A DNA stretch of 64,000 nucleotides from Pseudomonas sivasensis (GTDB lineage: Bacteria > Pseudomonadota > Gammaproteobacteria > Pseudomonadales > Pseudomonadaceae), in NCBI RefSeq assembly GCF_013778505.1, contig NZ_JAAOWU010000019.1:1-64000 (forward strand), read 5' to 3'. The notes under the pieces were generated by a model. That model had not been told where the DNA came from. It saw only the letters and a program-made list of their open reading frames with translations, and did not search any database. This document shows positions 32,893-42,227 of this stretch, piece by piece; position 1 is the stretch's first letter, and each line of letters begins with the position of its first letter. Position numbers and translations under genes: made by a program.

Positions 32893-33198
32893 TCAGTAGA
32901 CGTCGATGTAGTCAAAAGGTGGCTTGGGCCAGTTTTGCTTCAGCGCGTTGAAAACCTGTGTGACCCAGACCTCGTCGCTGGCAGCGACATTTCCGACGTA
33001 ACCGGAGCCCTTTGCCCAGGTCTCAAGACGAAACAACAGGCCATCTATGTCAGTGCCCCCGACTACCCCAGATGATAGGTAGGCGATACCGGCCTTGGTC
33101 ACACGCAGTTGAGTATGTTCGTCATCACTGGCACTGGCGATCAATTGGCGCACGGCGGCCAGGGTGAGATTCTCGGGGTCATTCAAATCGATCTGCAC
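32893..33198 (-). CDS. Hypothetical protein, 101 residues
   Basis: No family is recognised with confidence. The protein is soluble and acidic, starts MQIDLNDPENLTLAAVRQLI, and contains VVGGTDIDGLLFRLETW and a C-terminal PKPPFDYIDVY. Pseudomonas genomes carry similar small proteins of unknown role. It is on the minus strand upstream of the I78 lipoprotein gene, separated by about 140 bases. Confidence 0.7.
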   Translation of the reverse strand: MQIDLNDPENLTLAAVRQLIASASDDEHTQLRVTKAGIAYLSSGVVGGTDIDGLLFRLETWAKGSGYVGNVAASDEVWVTQVFNALKQNWPKPPFDYIDVY

Positions 33199-33352
33199 GC
33201 GGTATTCCCCGGCAATTAAACAGGAGCACAGTGTCGCACAGCACTTGCTTCATGCCTAAGTAGCAGTGCCAAACGCCGCGCAAAATGCTTAACTGCGCCC
33301 GGTAAAACCGCGCCCCAGCGCATTACCCAGTATTTCAGCTCGTGAGACCTCC

Positions 33353-33565
33353 ATGACCACCGTAACGCTCCAAGCCGACATCAAAGCCAAGTGGCCCCAA
33401 GGACAAAGCTCCTACAGCCCCGGAAGCCCAGAGGAACTGGCAATCATCGGTATAGACCTGCTGGTCAAGGAACTCGGCACTCAGGCGGCACAAGCCTTCA
33501 TTGGCCAGGTATTCGAGAAATACCCGGCCGATCACATGGGAGCACACAACCCCGAGCGCGAATAA
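33353..33565 (+). CDS. Hypothetical small protein, 70 residues
   Basis: The frame starts MTTVTLQADIKAKWPQGQSS and ends MGAHNPERE. It is soluble, has no signal peptide and no recognisable domain. It is a single gene, convergent with the nucleoside hydrolase gene; a GC-rich hairpin (CCGGC..GCCGG type, about 33570-33592) lies between the two stops. Confidence 0.65.
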   Translation: MTTVTLQADIKAKWPQGQSSYSPGSPEELAIIGIDLLVKELGTQAAQAFIGQVFEKYPADHMGAHNPERE

Positions 33566-33598
33566 GAACCGGCCGACGAACGTCGACCGGCAATCGGT

Positions 33599-34627
33599 TT
33601 ACTTCAGCCGCGCAAGGCGCTCAGTCAGCAGATCGAAGAAGCCCTGAGCGTCGCCGTTCTCAACCCAGAACGCATTCTTTGGTTGTTTCAGACCGTCGTA
33701 CCAATCGACGATGGTCTGCCCGAATGTCGGGCCTTCACGGCTGTCCACCACCACATTGACCTCGCGACCACTGAACAGCGAAGGCTTGAGCAGGTACGCA
33801 ACAACGGTGGCGTCATGTACCGGGCCGCCCGGGATGCCATAGTGCTCCATATCGCCTTTGACGTATTCGTTGAGAATATCGCCGACGACCTTGCTGGCGT
33901 TGTTCTTGAGGTCGGCAATCTTTTTCAGACGCGCCTCACTGGTCAGTACCTTGTGGGTCACATCCAGCGGCAGGTAAGTCAGCTTGACGCCACTCTTGAG
34001 CACAATCTCTGCAGCAATCGGATCGGCGAACAGGTTGAACTCGGCAACCGGCGTGATATTGCCTCCATTGAAGTGCGCGCCGCCCATCACTACCACTTCT
34101 TTGATGCCCTGGGTGATTTCCGGATCCTGAGTCAGTGCCAGCGCCAGGTTGGTCTGCGGACCCAGCATGGCGATAGTGATGCTGTGAGGCTTGGCAGCAC
34201 GAAGGGTCTTGATCAGGTAATCAACGGCATTGCCTTCGGCCAGGCCCTTTTTAGGCTCATGCACGGTGACGCCGGAAATGCCCTCCTTGCCATGGATGTT
34301 TTCGGCATAGATCGGTTTGCGCAGCATCGGCGCTGGTGCACCGGCGTAGACCGGAATGTCCTCACGCCCCGCCCACTCGCGGGCCAGGCGCGCGTTACGC
34401 GAGGTCTTGTCCAGGCGCACGTTACCGGCGACGGTGGTCAGCGCACGGATGTTCAATTCGTCCGGGGAAGCCATGGCGAAGAGCAAGGCCACTACATCGT
34501 CGGCACCTGGGTCAGTGTCGATGATGAGGTCGATTTTTTCCGCCGCGTGGGCGCTTGCAGCAGTGAGCGCGGACAAAAGCAGGACACTCCGAAACAGATT
34601 TCTCAGGATTGGAAGACCACGTTGCAT
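33599..34627 (-). CDS. Exported nucleoside hydrolase
   Basis: This 342-residue enzyme hydrolyses nucleosides to base and ribose. The N-terminal DTDPGADD calcium/ribose-binding motif of the IUNH family follows a signal peptide (residues 1-29, ending SAHAAE), so it is expected in the periplasm, unlike most nucleoside hydrolases. It is the last gene of the ribose operon, 26 bases after rbsD, which suggests that it releases ribose for RbsB capture. The start at 34627 gives the signal peptide directly; the 75 bases upstream in frame are not protein-like. Confidence 0.9.
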   Translation of the reverse strand: MQRGLPILRNLFRSVLLLSALTAASAHAAEKIDLIIDTDPGADDVVALLFAMASPDELNIRALTTVAGNVRLDKTSRNARLAREWAGREDIPVYAGAPAPMLRKPIYAENIHGKEGISGVTVHEPKKGLAEGNAVDYLIKTLRAAKPHSITIAMLGPQTNLALALTQDPEITQGIKEVVVMGGAHFNGGNITPVAEFNLFADPIAAEIVLKSGVKLTYLPLDVTHKVLTSEARLKKIADLKNNASKVVGDILNEYVKGDMEHYGIPGGPVHDATVVAYLLKPSLFSGREVNVVVDSREGPTFGQTIVDWYDGLKQPKNAFWVENGDAQGFFDLLTERLARLK

Positions 34628-34653
34628 AAAACACTCCTTGTCGTTGGGGAACT

Positions 34654-35058
34654 CTAGAACGTTACGCCGGACACCAGCGCGATATTGCAGTAAGGCTGGC
34701 ATTCGCCGGTGCGCACAACCGCGCGCGCCTGGCGACTCAGTTGCTTGAACGCTTCATGACTGAGCAGACGTCGCTCGCCGAGGGCGGCCTGTTCACTCAG
34801 CACGTTCAACTGCGCCAGCGCAGGTGGCTGCTTGAGCAGGATTTCTTCCGCCAGCACGTGGCTTTCCACCTGCATCTCACTGAGCACGATACGCAAAGTG
34901 CTGATGAAATCAGGAATACCTTTTGTAAGCGCCAGGTCGATCAACTCGACGCCGGGCGGCACCGGCAAACCAGCATCGCCGATCACCAGAATGTCGCCAT
35001 GGCCCAGGGAAGCGATCAGCCGCGACAGAGCGATATTGAGCAGAGGGGTCTTTTTCAT
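34654..35058 (-). CDS. rbsD: D-ribose pyranase
   Basis: This 134-residue enzyme interconverts pyranose and furanose forms of ribose so that RbsK can phosphorylate it. It opens MKKTPLLNIALSRLIASLGHG, with the catalytic His in LGHGD and the family block GLPVPPGVELIDLALTKGIP. The start overlaps the rbsK stop by 4 bases. Confidence 0.96.
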   Translation of the reverse strand: MKKTPLLNIALSRLIASLGHGDILVIGDAGLPVPPGVELIDLALTKGIPDFISTLRIVLSEMQVESHVLAEEILLKQPPALAQLNVLSEQAALGERRLLSHEAFKQLSRQARAVVRTGECQPYCNIALVSGVTF

Positions 35059-35972
35059 AAAGGTACAAAACCTTGAACGTCATGCAGCGTAGGAATGGAA
35101 GGTTGCGCACCCGCACGTGTGACTGACAATGCCGCAGCGACCTGACCAAAACGTATGGCCTCGGCTTCGCTTTTACCGCTGGCAAGGGCCGCCGCAAAAC
35201 CACCGACAAAGGTATCGCCAGCAGCCGTGGTATCCAACGCCTTGACCTTGGGCGCCACCAAGTGCTCAAAGCCACTGCCATCCGCAAACAATGCACCTTG
35301 GGCGCCCAGAGTGATGATGACTTTGCCGGCACCGGCTTTAATCAGTTGCGTGGCAGCCACTTTGGCACTGTCCAGAGAGTCGACTGTCACACCGCTCAAT
35401 GCGGTGGCCTCGCTTTCGTTGGGAATCAGATAATCGACCGAGGCATACCACTCGGCGGGCAACGGCGCGCTGGCCGGCGCCGGGTTGAGGATCACGGTCT
35501 TGCCCAGTTCACGACCGCGCTTGAGCGCATAGGCCACGGTAGCCATCGGCACTTCCAGCTGGCAGATGATCACATCGGCGGCCTGCAGCACCGCATCAGA
35601 CGCCTGCAGTGACGCGGGCGTCAGCTCGCCGTTGCTGCCGGCAACAATCACAATCGCATTCTGGCTGCTGTCATCCACCACGATCAACGCCACGCCACTG
35701 GAACCGTCCACGGTACTGACGGCCTGGCAATCGATACCTTCCACCAGCAATGCGTCACGCAACTCAGTGCCGTAGGCATCGGTGCCGACACAGCCAATCA
35801 TCGCCACACTCGCACCCAGTCGCGCCGATGCAACGGCCTGGTTGGCACCCTTGCCGCCCGGCACCGTGGAAAAAGTTTGGCCAATCAGGGTCTCACCGGC
35901 ACGGGGCAGCCGGCTGGCGCGGGTGACCAGATCCATGTTCAAGCTGCCTACTACCACTACTTTTGCTGGCAT
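35055..35972 (-). CDS. rbsK: Ribokinase
   Basis: This 305-residue PfkB-family kinase makes ribose 5-phosphate. Signatures are GGKGANQAVASARLG near the N-terminus and DTTAAGDTFVGGFAAALASG with the catalytic Asp near residue 255. It sits between rbsR (24 bases upstream) and rbsD (4-base overlap). Confidence 0.96.
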   Translation of the reverse strand: MPAKVVVVGSLNMDLVTRASRLPRAGETLIGQTFSTVPGGKGANQAVASARLGASVAMIGCVGTDAYGTELRDALLVEGIDCQAVSTVDGSSGVALIVVDDSSQNAIVIVAGSNGELTPASLQASDAVLQAADVIICQLEVPMATVAYALKRGRELGKTVILNPAPASAPLPAEWYASVDYLIPNESEATALSGVTVDSLDSAKVAATQLIKAGAGKVIITLGAQGALFADGSGFEHLVAPKVKALDTTAAGDTFVGGFAAALASGKSEAEAIRFGQVAAALSVTRAGAQPSIPTLHDVQGFVPL

Positions 35973-35995
35973 ACATCAGTACTCATCAATTCGGT

Positions 35996-37018
35996 TCAGC
36001 GGTATTGCGCGAACACACCGGCGACGGGCGCCGTCGACTCGCGCAATACGATGCTCGGCGTCACGATGCGTTGATCGATCGGCAGTTGGGGTGTTGCAAT
36101 TCGTCGCAGTAAAAGCTCGGCGGCCGTCTCGCCCAGTTGCAGGATCGACTGGCCGACCGTGGTCAGGGCCGGGTACACATAGCGGCCCATTTGAATATCA
36201 TCAAATCCGATCACCGACAGCTCGCCGGGCACGCGGATATTACGCTCAGCTGCAGCACGCAATACGCCGAAGCCGATCATGTCGTTACTGGCAAAAATCG
36301 CGCTGGGCGGGTTCTGCGCCAGCAATTGCACGGCAGCAGCATAACCGCCGGTGCTGGTGAAGTCGCTTTCCCGGGTGCGATTGGGCGCAACGTCCACACC
36401 GGCCTCGCGGAGCGCGCGCTGGTATCCCGCCAGGCGCATTTGCGCGACACGGGTGTGGGCCGGGCCGCCGATACAGGCGATGTCCCGATGCCCCAGCTCA
36501 AGCAAATGCCGGGTCGCCAGGTAGGCGCCCTCTTCATGATCGATGCGCACCAGATCGACATCAATGCCGTCCAGCGCCCGGTCGACAATCACCATGGGCG
36601 TGCGCACCGCGCTCAACCCAGCGGCGAGGCCGCTGTCATCACCACCCACCGAGGTCACGATCAAGCCGTCGATGCGCTTTTCCAACAACACCCGCAAATA
36701 GCTGCGCTGTTTTTCAGCATTGTCGTCGGAGTTGCAGAGGATCACGCAGTAGCCGTTACGCTCGCAGTAATCCTCGATGCCTCGTGCCAGCTCCGCGAAA
36801 TACGGGTTGAGGCTGTTGGGTACCAGCAAACCGATGGTGGCCGTGGTCTTGGCCTTGAGCGAGCGCGCGACGGCGCTGGGCACATAGTCGAGCTGCTTGA
36901 TGGCCGCTTCGACCTTGACCCGTACCGGCTCACTCACTGGGCGCGTCTTGTTCACCACATGGGACACGGTGGTGTAGGAAATCCCTGCAAGCGCCGCCAC
37001 ATCCTTGATCGTTGCCAT
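35996..37018 (-). CDS. rbsR: LacI-family ribose operon repressor
   Basis: This 340-residue regulator begins with a LacI helix-turn-helix (MATIKDVAALAGISYTTVSH) and hinge, then a periplasmic-binding-protein-like sensor domain (about 60-335). Its place inside the rbs operon, between rbsC and rbsK, shows that it senses ribose. The palindromes at 40692-40705 and near 40592-40608, upstream of rbsB, are its likely operators. Confidence 0.94.
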   Translation of the reverse strand: MATIKDVAALAGISYTTVSHVVNKTRPVSEPVRVKVEAAIKQLDYVPSAVARSLKAKTTATIGLLVPNSLNPYFAELARGIEDYCERNGYCVILCNSDDNAEKQRSYLRVLLEKRIDGLIVTSVGGDDSGLAAGLSAVRTPMVIVDRALDGIDVDLVRIDHEEGAYLATRHLLELGHRDIACIGGPAHTRVAQMRLAGYQRALREAGVDVAPNRTRESDFTSTGGYAAAVQLLAQNPPSAIFASNDMIGFGVLRAAAERNIRVPGELSVIGFDDIQMGRYVYPALTTVGQSILQLGETAAELLLRRIATPQLPIDQRIVTPSIVLRESTAPVAGVFAQYR

Positions 37019-37021
37019 GGT

Positions 37022-37999
37022 TCAGCCCCGCCGACTAGCACGTTGGCTGCGGTACGTATCGAGAACCACTGCAATCACGATCACAGCACCGGTGATGATG
37101 CGCTTCGTGGGCTCCGTGGCGCCGATCTGTGCCAGGCCAGCGGCCAATACCGAGATAATCAACACGCCAAAGAAGGTACTGATTACCGAACCGCGCCCGC
37201 CCATCAGGCTGGTGCCGCCGATCACCACCGCGGCGATCACTTGCAGCTCCAGACCGGAGCCAGCGTTCGGGTCCGCTGCTTCCAAACGCGAGATCTGGAA
37301 TAACGCCGCGACACCGGCCAGCAGGCCCATGAGACTGAACACCAGAATCTTGTAAGGCTTGGGATTGATACCGGCCAGGCGCACGGCCTCTTCGTTGGTG
37401 CCGATACCGATCAGGTAACGACCGAACACGGTGCGGGTCAATACTAGCTGCGCAGCGATGATCACCAGCAAGGCAATGATGAACGACGGCGAGATACCAA
37501 ACGCAATCGGGTTGGACAGCCAGGCAAACGAATCACCGATGTAGGCGGTGCGCGAACCGGTCATTTGGTACGCAACGCCCCGCGCCATTTCCAACACACC
37601 GAGGGACACGATAAACGACGGGATCCGCCAGGCCACGGTGATCGAGCCGGTGATGGTGCCGGCCAACGCGGCGCAGCCCATGCCGAGCAGAGCGGCCGGC
37701 AACACGCTCCAGCCCCACCCAAGAATCGCCACGCTGACTGCCGACGCCGCCAGGGCCAGCACCGAGCCCACCGACAAGTCGATACCGCCGATGATCAGGA
37801 TGAACGTCATGCCCACCGCCAGCACCATCAGGTCCGGGATCTGGTTGGCCAGGGTGCTGAAGGTGTCATAGGACAGGAAGTGGTCACTGAGCACCGAAAA
37901 CAGCGCAATCATCGCGAGCAAGGCGCCCGCTAGCCCCAGGTAGGTGCCCAGTCCGTAGAAGTTGCCGCCCGCTTTACCGGAGGTAGTTGTGGTTTTCAT
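37022..37999 (-). CDS. rbsC: Ribose ABC transporter permease
   Basis: This 325-residue inner-membrane permease has 8-10 hydrophobic helices and the family motif GGIDLSVGSVLALAA, and ends with a basic tail. It follows rbsA with a 4-base overlap and is followed by rbsR after 3 bases. Confidence 0.95.
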   Translation of the reverse strand: MKTTTTSGKAGGNFYGLGTYLGLAGALLAMIALFSVLSDHFLSYDTFSTLANQIPDLMVLAVGMTFILIIGGIDLSVGSVLALAASAVSVAILGWGWSVLPAALLGMGCAALAGTITGSITVAWRIPSFIVSLGVLEMARGVAYQMTGSRTAYIGDSFAWLSNPIAFGISPSFIIALLVIIAAQLVLTRTVFGRYLIGIGTNEEAVRLAGINPKPYKILVFSLMGLLAGVAALFQISRLEAADPNAGSGLELQVIAAVVIGGTSLMGGRGSVISTFFGVLIISVLAAGLAQIGATEPTKRIITGAVIVIAVVLDTYRSQRASRRG

Positions 38000-39549
38000 G
38001 GGGTATCCCTAAGCACTGCGTCATTGAGCAGCGCATCACGTTTCTGATAGCCGGCAAAGGCGGCGGCGAGCAATTCGTCCTGGGTCCAGCTGTCACGCTC
38101 AAAGGTCTCGATCAGACGCCCGGCAGACAGTACGCCGATGCGGTCGCAGATCAGCATGAGCTCACGCAGGTCGCTCGATACCACCACCAGCGCTTTGCCC
38201 TGGCGGGTCAATTCGCCGAGCAAGGCATAAATGTCGAACTTGGCACCCACATCAATTCCGCGGGTGGGTTCGTCGAACAACATCACCGAGCAGTCGCGCT
38301 CCAGCCAGCGGCCAATCACCACTTTCTGCTGATTGCCGCCGGACAGTTCCGACACCAGTTGCGCCGGGCTGGAACTGCGGATGCGCATGGCGTCGATCTG
38401 GCGCTTGGCCAACGCGGTTTCATCGCGGCTGTTTACCACGCCGCCGCCAGAGATTTCCGGCATGTTGCCCAGGGCAATATTGGCACTGATGGACTGAGTC
38501 AGCAGCAGGCCTTCACCCTTGCGATCTTCAGTGATCAGGGCGATACCATGCCCTACTGCATCCACGGGAGAGCGAATGCTCACCACCTTAGCCGGTGAGC
38601 CCAGGGCCACGGTGCCGCTGTCGGCCAGATCGGCACCAAAGATCAGACGCAGCAATTCGGTACGGCCAGCGCCGATCAGGCCGGAAATGCCATAGATCTC
38701 GCCGGCACGCACTTCAAAGGACACGTCACGGACTTTGTCCGAGCGGCTCAGGCCTTTCACAGTTAGGGCCGGGCCGCCGATGCTGCGCGGCCCCAGGTCG
38801 ATGTGTTCACCCAGCTCGCGCCCCACCATCAAGGTGACCAATTGCTCACTGTTGTAATTGGCCATCGGTTCGACGCAGACCAGCTTGCCGTCGCGCAATA
38901 CCGCAATGCGCTGGGCAACACGGGCCAACTCTTCCAGCCGGTGCGAAATGTAAATAATCGCCACGCCCCGGGCCTGAAGGCGGGTGATTTGCTCAAACAG
39001 CATCTCGACTTCACGCGCGGTGAGCATGGCCGTGGGTTCGTCGAGGATCAGTACATGGCAGTCGCCAATCAAGTTACGGGCGATCTCAACCATTTGCTGG
39101 TGACCGATGCCCAGGCTGCCGACCAGCGTGTCAGGGTCGATGGCGTCCAGGCCAACTTGGGCCATGGCCTCGATCGCGGCTTTGCGCAGTTGCTTGCGGC
39201 TGATCCAGCCACAGTGGCTGGGCAGGTTATCCAGGAACAGATTTTCGGCCACGGTCAGCGTCGGCAGCAGGTTGAGTTCCTGCATGACCATGCGCACACC
39301 CAACGCTTCAGCCTGGGTACGGCTGGCAGGACAGTAATCCTGACCATTGAATTGCATGTGCCCGGTGGTCGGCGTGACCAGCCCGCCGATGATCTTGGAC
39401 AGGGTGCTTTTGCCTGCACCATTCTCGCCGGTCAGCGCCAGCACTTCCCCACGGTTGAGCGTGAGGGTGATGTCGGACAGAACCGGTTGGGCATAGGTCT
39501 TACCGATACCGCTGACCGAGAGGACAGCGTTCGGGGCGGAAGATGACAT
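37996..39549 (-). CDS. rbsA: Ribose ABC transporter ATP-binding protein (two nucleotide-binding domains)
   Basis: This 517-residue protein contains two fused ATPase domains, as in all RbsA/XylG-type transporters. The first has Walker A GENGAGKSTLSK and Walker B VLILDEPTAML; the second has a degenerate Walker A region (SGLIGAGRTELLRL) and signature LSGGNQQKVVIGRWL. It begins 57 bases after rbsB; a GC-rich hairpin in that gap may reduce its expression relative to the binding protein. Confidence 0.96.
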   Translation of the reverse strand: MSSSAPNAVLSVSGIGKTYAQPVLSDITLTLNRGEVLALTGENGAGKSTLSKIIGGLVTPTTGHMQFNGQDYCPASRTQAEALGVRMVMQELNLLPTLTVAENLFLDNLPSHCGWISRKQLRKAAIEAMAQVGLDAIDPDTLVGSLGIGHQQMVEIARNLIGDCHVLILDEPTAMLTAREVEMLFEQITRLQARGVAIIYISHRLEELARVAQRIAVLRDGKLVCVEPMANYNSEQLVTLMVGRELGEHIDLGPRSIGGPALTVKGLSRSDKVRDVSFEVRAGEIYGISGLIGAGRTELLRLIFGADLADSGTVALGSPAKVVSIRSPVDAVGHGIALITEDRKGEGLLLTQSISANIALGNMPEISGGGVVNSRDETALAKRQIDAMRIRSSSPAQLVSELSGGNQQKVVIGRWLERDCSVMLFDEPTRGIDVGAKFDIYALLGELTRQGKALVVVSSDLRELMLICDRIGVLSAGRLIETFERDSWTQDELLAAAFAGYQKRDALLNDAVLRDTP

Positions 39550-39563
39550 AGGAAAATCTCCAG

Positions 39564-39588
39564 GCGCCCGCTCAGGACGAGCGGGCGC
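39564..39588 (-). promoter_or_regulatory. Intercistronic hairpin between rbsB and rbsA
   Basis: GCGCCCGCTC and GAGCGGGCGC pair over 10 bp around AGGAC. There is no T-run, so it is probably an mRNA-stabilising element that keeps rbsB more abundant than rbsA and the later genes, as is common after binding-protein genes. Confidence 0.6.
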
Positions 39589-39606
39589 TGTTGGGTGCCG
39601 CCAGAA

Positions 39607-40566
39607 TTACTTCTTGAGGACGAGTTCGACCGGGGTTTCGATCACGCCGTCTTTGGCATCGACTTTCTCACCCTTGACCAGCTTAAGGGCGTTCTGGATA
39701 CCGAATACCGCTTGCTGGGCAGCTGCCTGGTCGGCGGTAGCCAGTACGCGGCCGTCCTGCAACATCGGCTTGATCGCTTCGATATTGTCGTAACCCACGA
39801 CCATTACCTTGCCCGCCTTGCCTGCCGCACGCACCGCGGAGACAGCGCCCAGGGCCATATTATCGTTACCGGCCAGCAAGGCCTTGAGGTCCGGGTATTC
39901 GCTCAGCATGGCCGAGGCGACTTTCTGGCCCTGGTCGATTTCCCAGTTGCCGGATTGAGTGGAAACGATCTTCATACCGGCAGCGTCCATCGCATCTTTG
40001 TAGCCGGCGGTGCGCTGCTGGGCGTTGGTGGTAGTCGGTACGCCTTCGATGATGCCGACCTTGTCACCTGCTGCCAGTTGCTTGGCCAGGTAGTCGCCCA
40101 CGAGCTTGGAGCCCTTGCGGTTGTCGGGGCCAACGAAGGGAATATCGAGATTTTTGCTTTTCAGTACACCGGGGTCCAGGCGGTTGTCGATGTTGACGAC
40201 CTTGATGCCGGCGTCGGAGGCTTTCTTCAGTACGGTGACCAGTGCCTTGGAGTCAGCAGGCGCGATGACGATGGCGTTAACCTTGGCGAGGATCATTTGG
40301 TTGACGATATCGATCTGCGCGCTGGTATCAGTTTCGTTCTTGATGCCGTTGGTGATCATGTCGAAATCGGCGGCATGGTCTTTCTGGTAAGCCTTGGCAC
40401 CGTCCTGCATGGTGACGAAGAATTCATTGGCGAGAGATTTCATCACCAGGCCGACCTTGGGTTTGGCGGCGGCGTCGTCAGCAAAGGCAGAGGACAGAGG
40501 TAAAGCGGCGGATGCGGCAGCAAGCACAGCGACAGCAAGAAGACGTCCAGCGAATGGCAGCTTCAT
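39607..40566 (-). CDS. rbsB: D-ribose periplasmic binding protein
   Basis: This 319-residue protein of the sugar-binding family (peripla_BP_4) has a signal peptide (residues 1-29, ending SSAFAD) and family blocks GLVMKSLANEFFVTMQDGAK and VNAIVIAPADSKALV. It is the first gene of the operon rbsBACRKD-nucleoside hydrolase, with LacI-type palindromes upstream. Confidence 0.94.
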   Translation of the reverse strand: MKLPFAGRLLAVAVLAAASAALPLSSAFADDAAAKPKVGLVMKSLANEFFVTMQDGAKAYQKDHAADFDMITNGIKNETDTSAQIDIVNQMILAKVNAIVIAPADSKALVTVLKKASDAGIKVVNIDNRLDPGVLKSKNLDIPFVGPDNRKGSKLVGDYLAKQLAAGDKVGIIEGVPTTTNAQQRTAGYKDAMDAAGMKIVSTQSGNWEIDQGQKVASAMLSEYPDLKALLAGNDNMALGAVSAVRAAGKAGKVMVVGYDNIEAIKPMLQDGRVLATADQAAAQQAVFGIQNALKLVKGEKVDAKDGVIETPVELVLKK

Positions 40567-40591
40567 GGGTTCACTCCGATCTTATGATTAT

Positions 40592-40608
40592 TGTAAGCAA
40601 CGCTTGCA
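40592..40608. promoter_or_regulatory. Second LacI-type operator candidate in the rbs leader
   Basis: GTAAGCAACGCTTGCAC contains the imperfect palindrome GCAACGCTTGC of the LacI/RbsR type. It lies about 25 bases upstream of rbsB, between the main palindrome and the gene, and could allow looping with the site at 40692. Confidence 0.45.
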
Positions 40609-40691
40609 CCGAAGAGTCCTTCGGCAGCCATCCCACACGGGTGGCTGATACGATCTTTCAGAGCACTCAGGGAGCACCGTGTCAAACATCT

Positions 40692-40705
40692 CGCAAACGT
40701 TTGCG
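40692..40705. promoter_or_regulatory. LacI-type operator upstream of rbsB
   Basis: CGCAAACGTTTGCG is a perfect 14-bp palindrome with the central CG step typical of LacI-family operators. It lies 126 bases before rbsB and is the best candidate for RbsR binding. Confidence 0.75.
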
Positions 40706-40759
40706 TTAATCAAACTATGAGAACCTTGTCGAGATTTGTCAACGGTAGAACACAGCCTT

Positions 40760-40954
40760 TCATCTAAGGCCTCTAGCCTCTGTCCTCCCGTCCAGCGAAA
40801 GGACGTTATTAAACATTCCCTCCAACGCTTCGTTCTCTGAAACGACAGACCTCTTCATGCGACTCAGTATTTCCCGATGATCATCTTCGGACAACCGAAC
40901 GCAATCATGCAGCGTGTTCGGAAAGCCGGACAGACGCATTGCGGGATCTGCCAT
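40760..40954 (-). CDS. Doubtful small open frame between rbsB and the asparaginase gene
   Basis: A 64-codon frame begins MADPAMRLSGFPNTLHDCVR and ends GRTEARGLR. There is no ribosome site and no recognised family, so it may be chance. If it is not a gene, the 553 bases between rbsB and the asparaginase gene hold only the rbs operators, the rbs promoter and an AT-rich stretch near 40960-41010 upstream of the asparaginase gene. Confidence 0.3.
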   Translation of the reverse strand: MADPAMRLSGFPNTLHDCVRLSEDDHREILSRMKRSVVSENEALEGMFNNVLSLDGRTEARGLR

Positions 40955-41119
40955 AAGAACGACAATTATTGTTATAAATCAGCAAGTTAATTTATATCCA
41001 AGAACTTAATCAGCCTGGTACAAATCCTGCTCCTACCCAGCACCTCGTGGCATTCAGAACCGCCCGGGCGCTCTAGATGAACCTGCTACAGCACTCATCA
41101 AAAACCAGAGAGAAAAACA

Positions 41120-42208
41120 ATGAAATCTGCACTGAAGAACTTTGTTCCGGGCGCGTTAGCCCTTCTGCTGCTGTTCCCTGTTGCCGCTCAGGCAAAGGAA
41201 GTTGAATCCAAGACCAAACTGGCCAACGTGGTAATTCTCGCCACCGGTGGCACCATTGCCGGCGCTGGCGCCAGTGCGGCCAACAGCGCTACCTACCAGG
41301 CGGCCAAAGTCGGTATCGAGCAATTGATCGCCGGTGTTCCTGAACTTAGCCAGATTGCCAATGTGCGTGGCGAGCAAGTGATGCAAATTGCATCCGAAAG
41401 CATCAACAACGAGAACCTGCTGCAACTGGGTCGCCGCGTCGCGGAGCTGGCTGACAACAAAGACGTGGATGGCATCGTGATCACCCACGGTACCGACACC
41501 CTGGAAGAGACCGCCTACTTCCTGAACCTGGTGGAAAAAACTGACAAGCCAATCGTGGTAGTTGGTTCCATGCGCCCAGGCACCGCCATGTCGGCCGACG
41601 GCATGCTCAACCTCTACAACGCCGTGGCTGTAGCCGGCAGCAAGGACGCGCGCGGTAAAGGGGTGCTGGTGACCATGAACGACGAGATCCAATCGGGTCG
41701 CGACGTAAGCAAGATGATCAATATCAAGACCGAAGCCTTCAAGAGCCCATGGGGCCCAATGGGCATGGTGGTTGAAGGCAAATCCTACTGGTTCCGCCTG
41801 CCTGCCAAGCGCCACACCATGGATTCGGAATTCGACATCAAGAACATCAAAAGCCTGCCGGACGTCGAAATCGCCTACGGCTACGGCAACGTAAGCGACA
41901 CAGCCTACAAAGCCCTGGCCCAGGCTGGTGCCAAGGCAATCATCCACGCGGGTACTGGCAATGGCTCGGTATCTTCCAAAGTGGTGCCTGCCCTGGTGGA
42001 ACTGCGCAAGCAAGGCGTGCAGATCATTCGCTCCTCCCACGTGAATGCCGGCGGCATGGTGTTGCGTAACGCTGAACAGCCTGACGACAAATACGACTGG
42101 GTTGCTGCCCTCGACCTGAACCCGCAGAAAGCGCGGATTCTGGCAATGGTTGCCCTGACCAAGACCCAAGACAGCAAAGAGCTTCAACGGATTTTCTGGG
42201 AATATTGA
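41120..42208 (+). CDS. ansB: Periplasmic glutaminase-asparaginase (type II)
   Basis: This 362-residue enzyme deamidates glutamine and asparagine in the periplasm. A signal peptide (residues 1-25, ending AAQAKE) precedes the first catalytic Thr (Thr45 in ATGGTIAG) and the second block HGTDTLEET (Thr125, Asp126). The C-terminal LQRIFWEY is usual for Pseudomonas 7A-type enzymes. It is a single gene with a purine-rich ribosome site (AGAGAGAAAAAC) and a REPIN behind it. Confidence 0.93.
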   Translation: MKSALKNFVPGALALLLLFPVAAQAKEVESKTKLANVVILATGGTIAGAGASAANSATYQAAKVGIEQLIAGVPELSQIANVRGEQVMQIASESINNENLLQLGRRVAELADNKDVDGIVITHGTDTLEETAYFLNLVEKTDKPIVVVGSMRPGTAMSADGMLNLYNAVAVAGSKDARGKGVLVTMNDEIQSGRDVSKMINIKTEAFKSPWGPMGMVVEGKSYWFRLPAKRHTMDSEFDIKNIKSLPDVEIAYGYGNVSDTAYKALAQAGAKAIIHAGTGNGSVSSKVVPALVELRKQGVQIIRSSHVNAGGMVLRNAEQPDDKYDWVAALDLNPQKARILAMVALTKTQDSKELQRIFWEY

Positions 42209-42227
42209 TTCCTGACTGAACCTTGTA

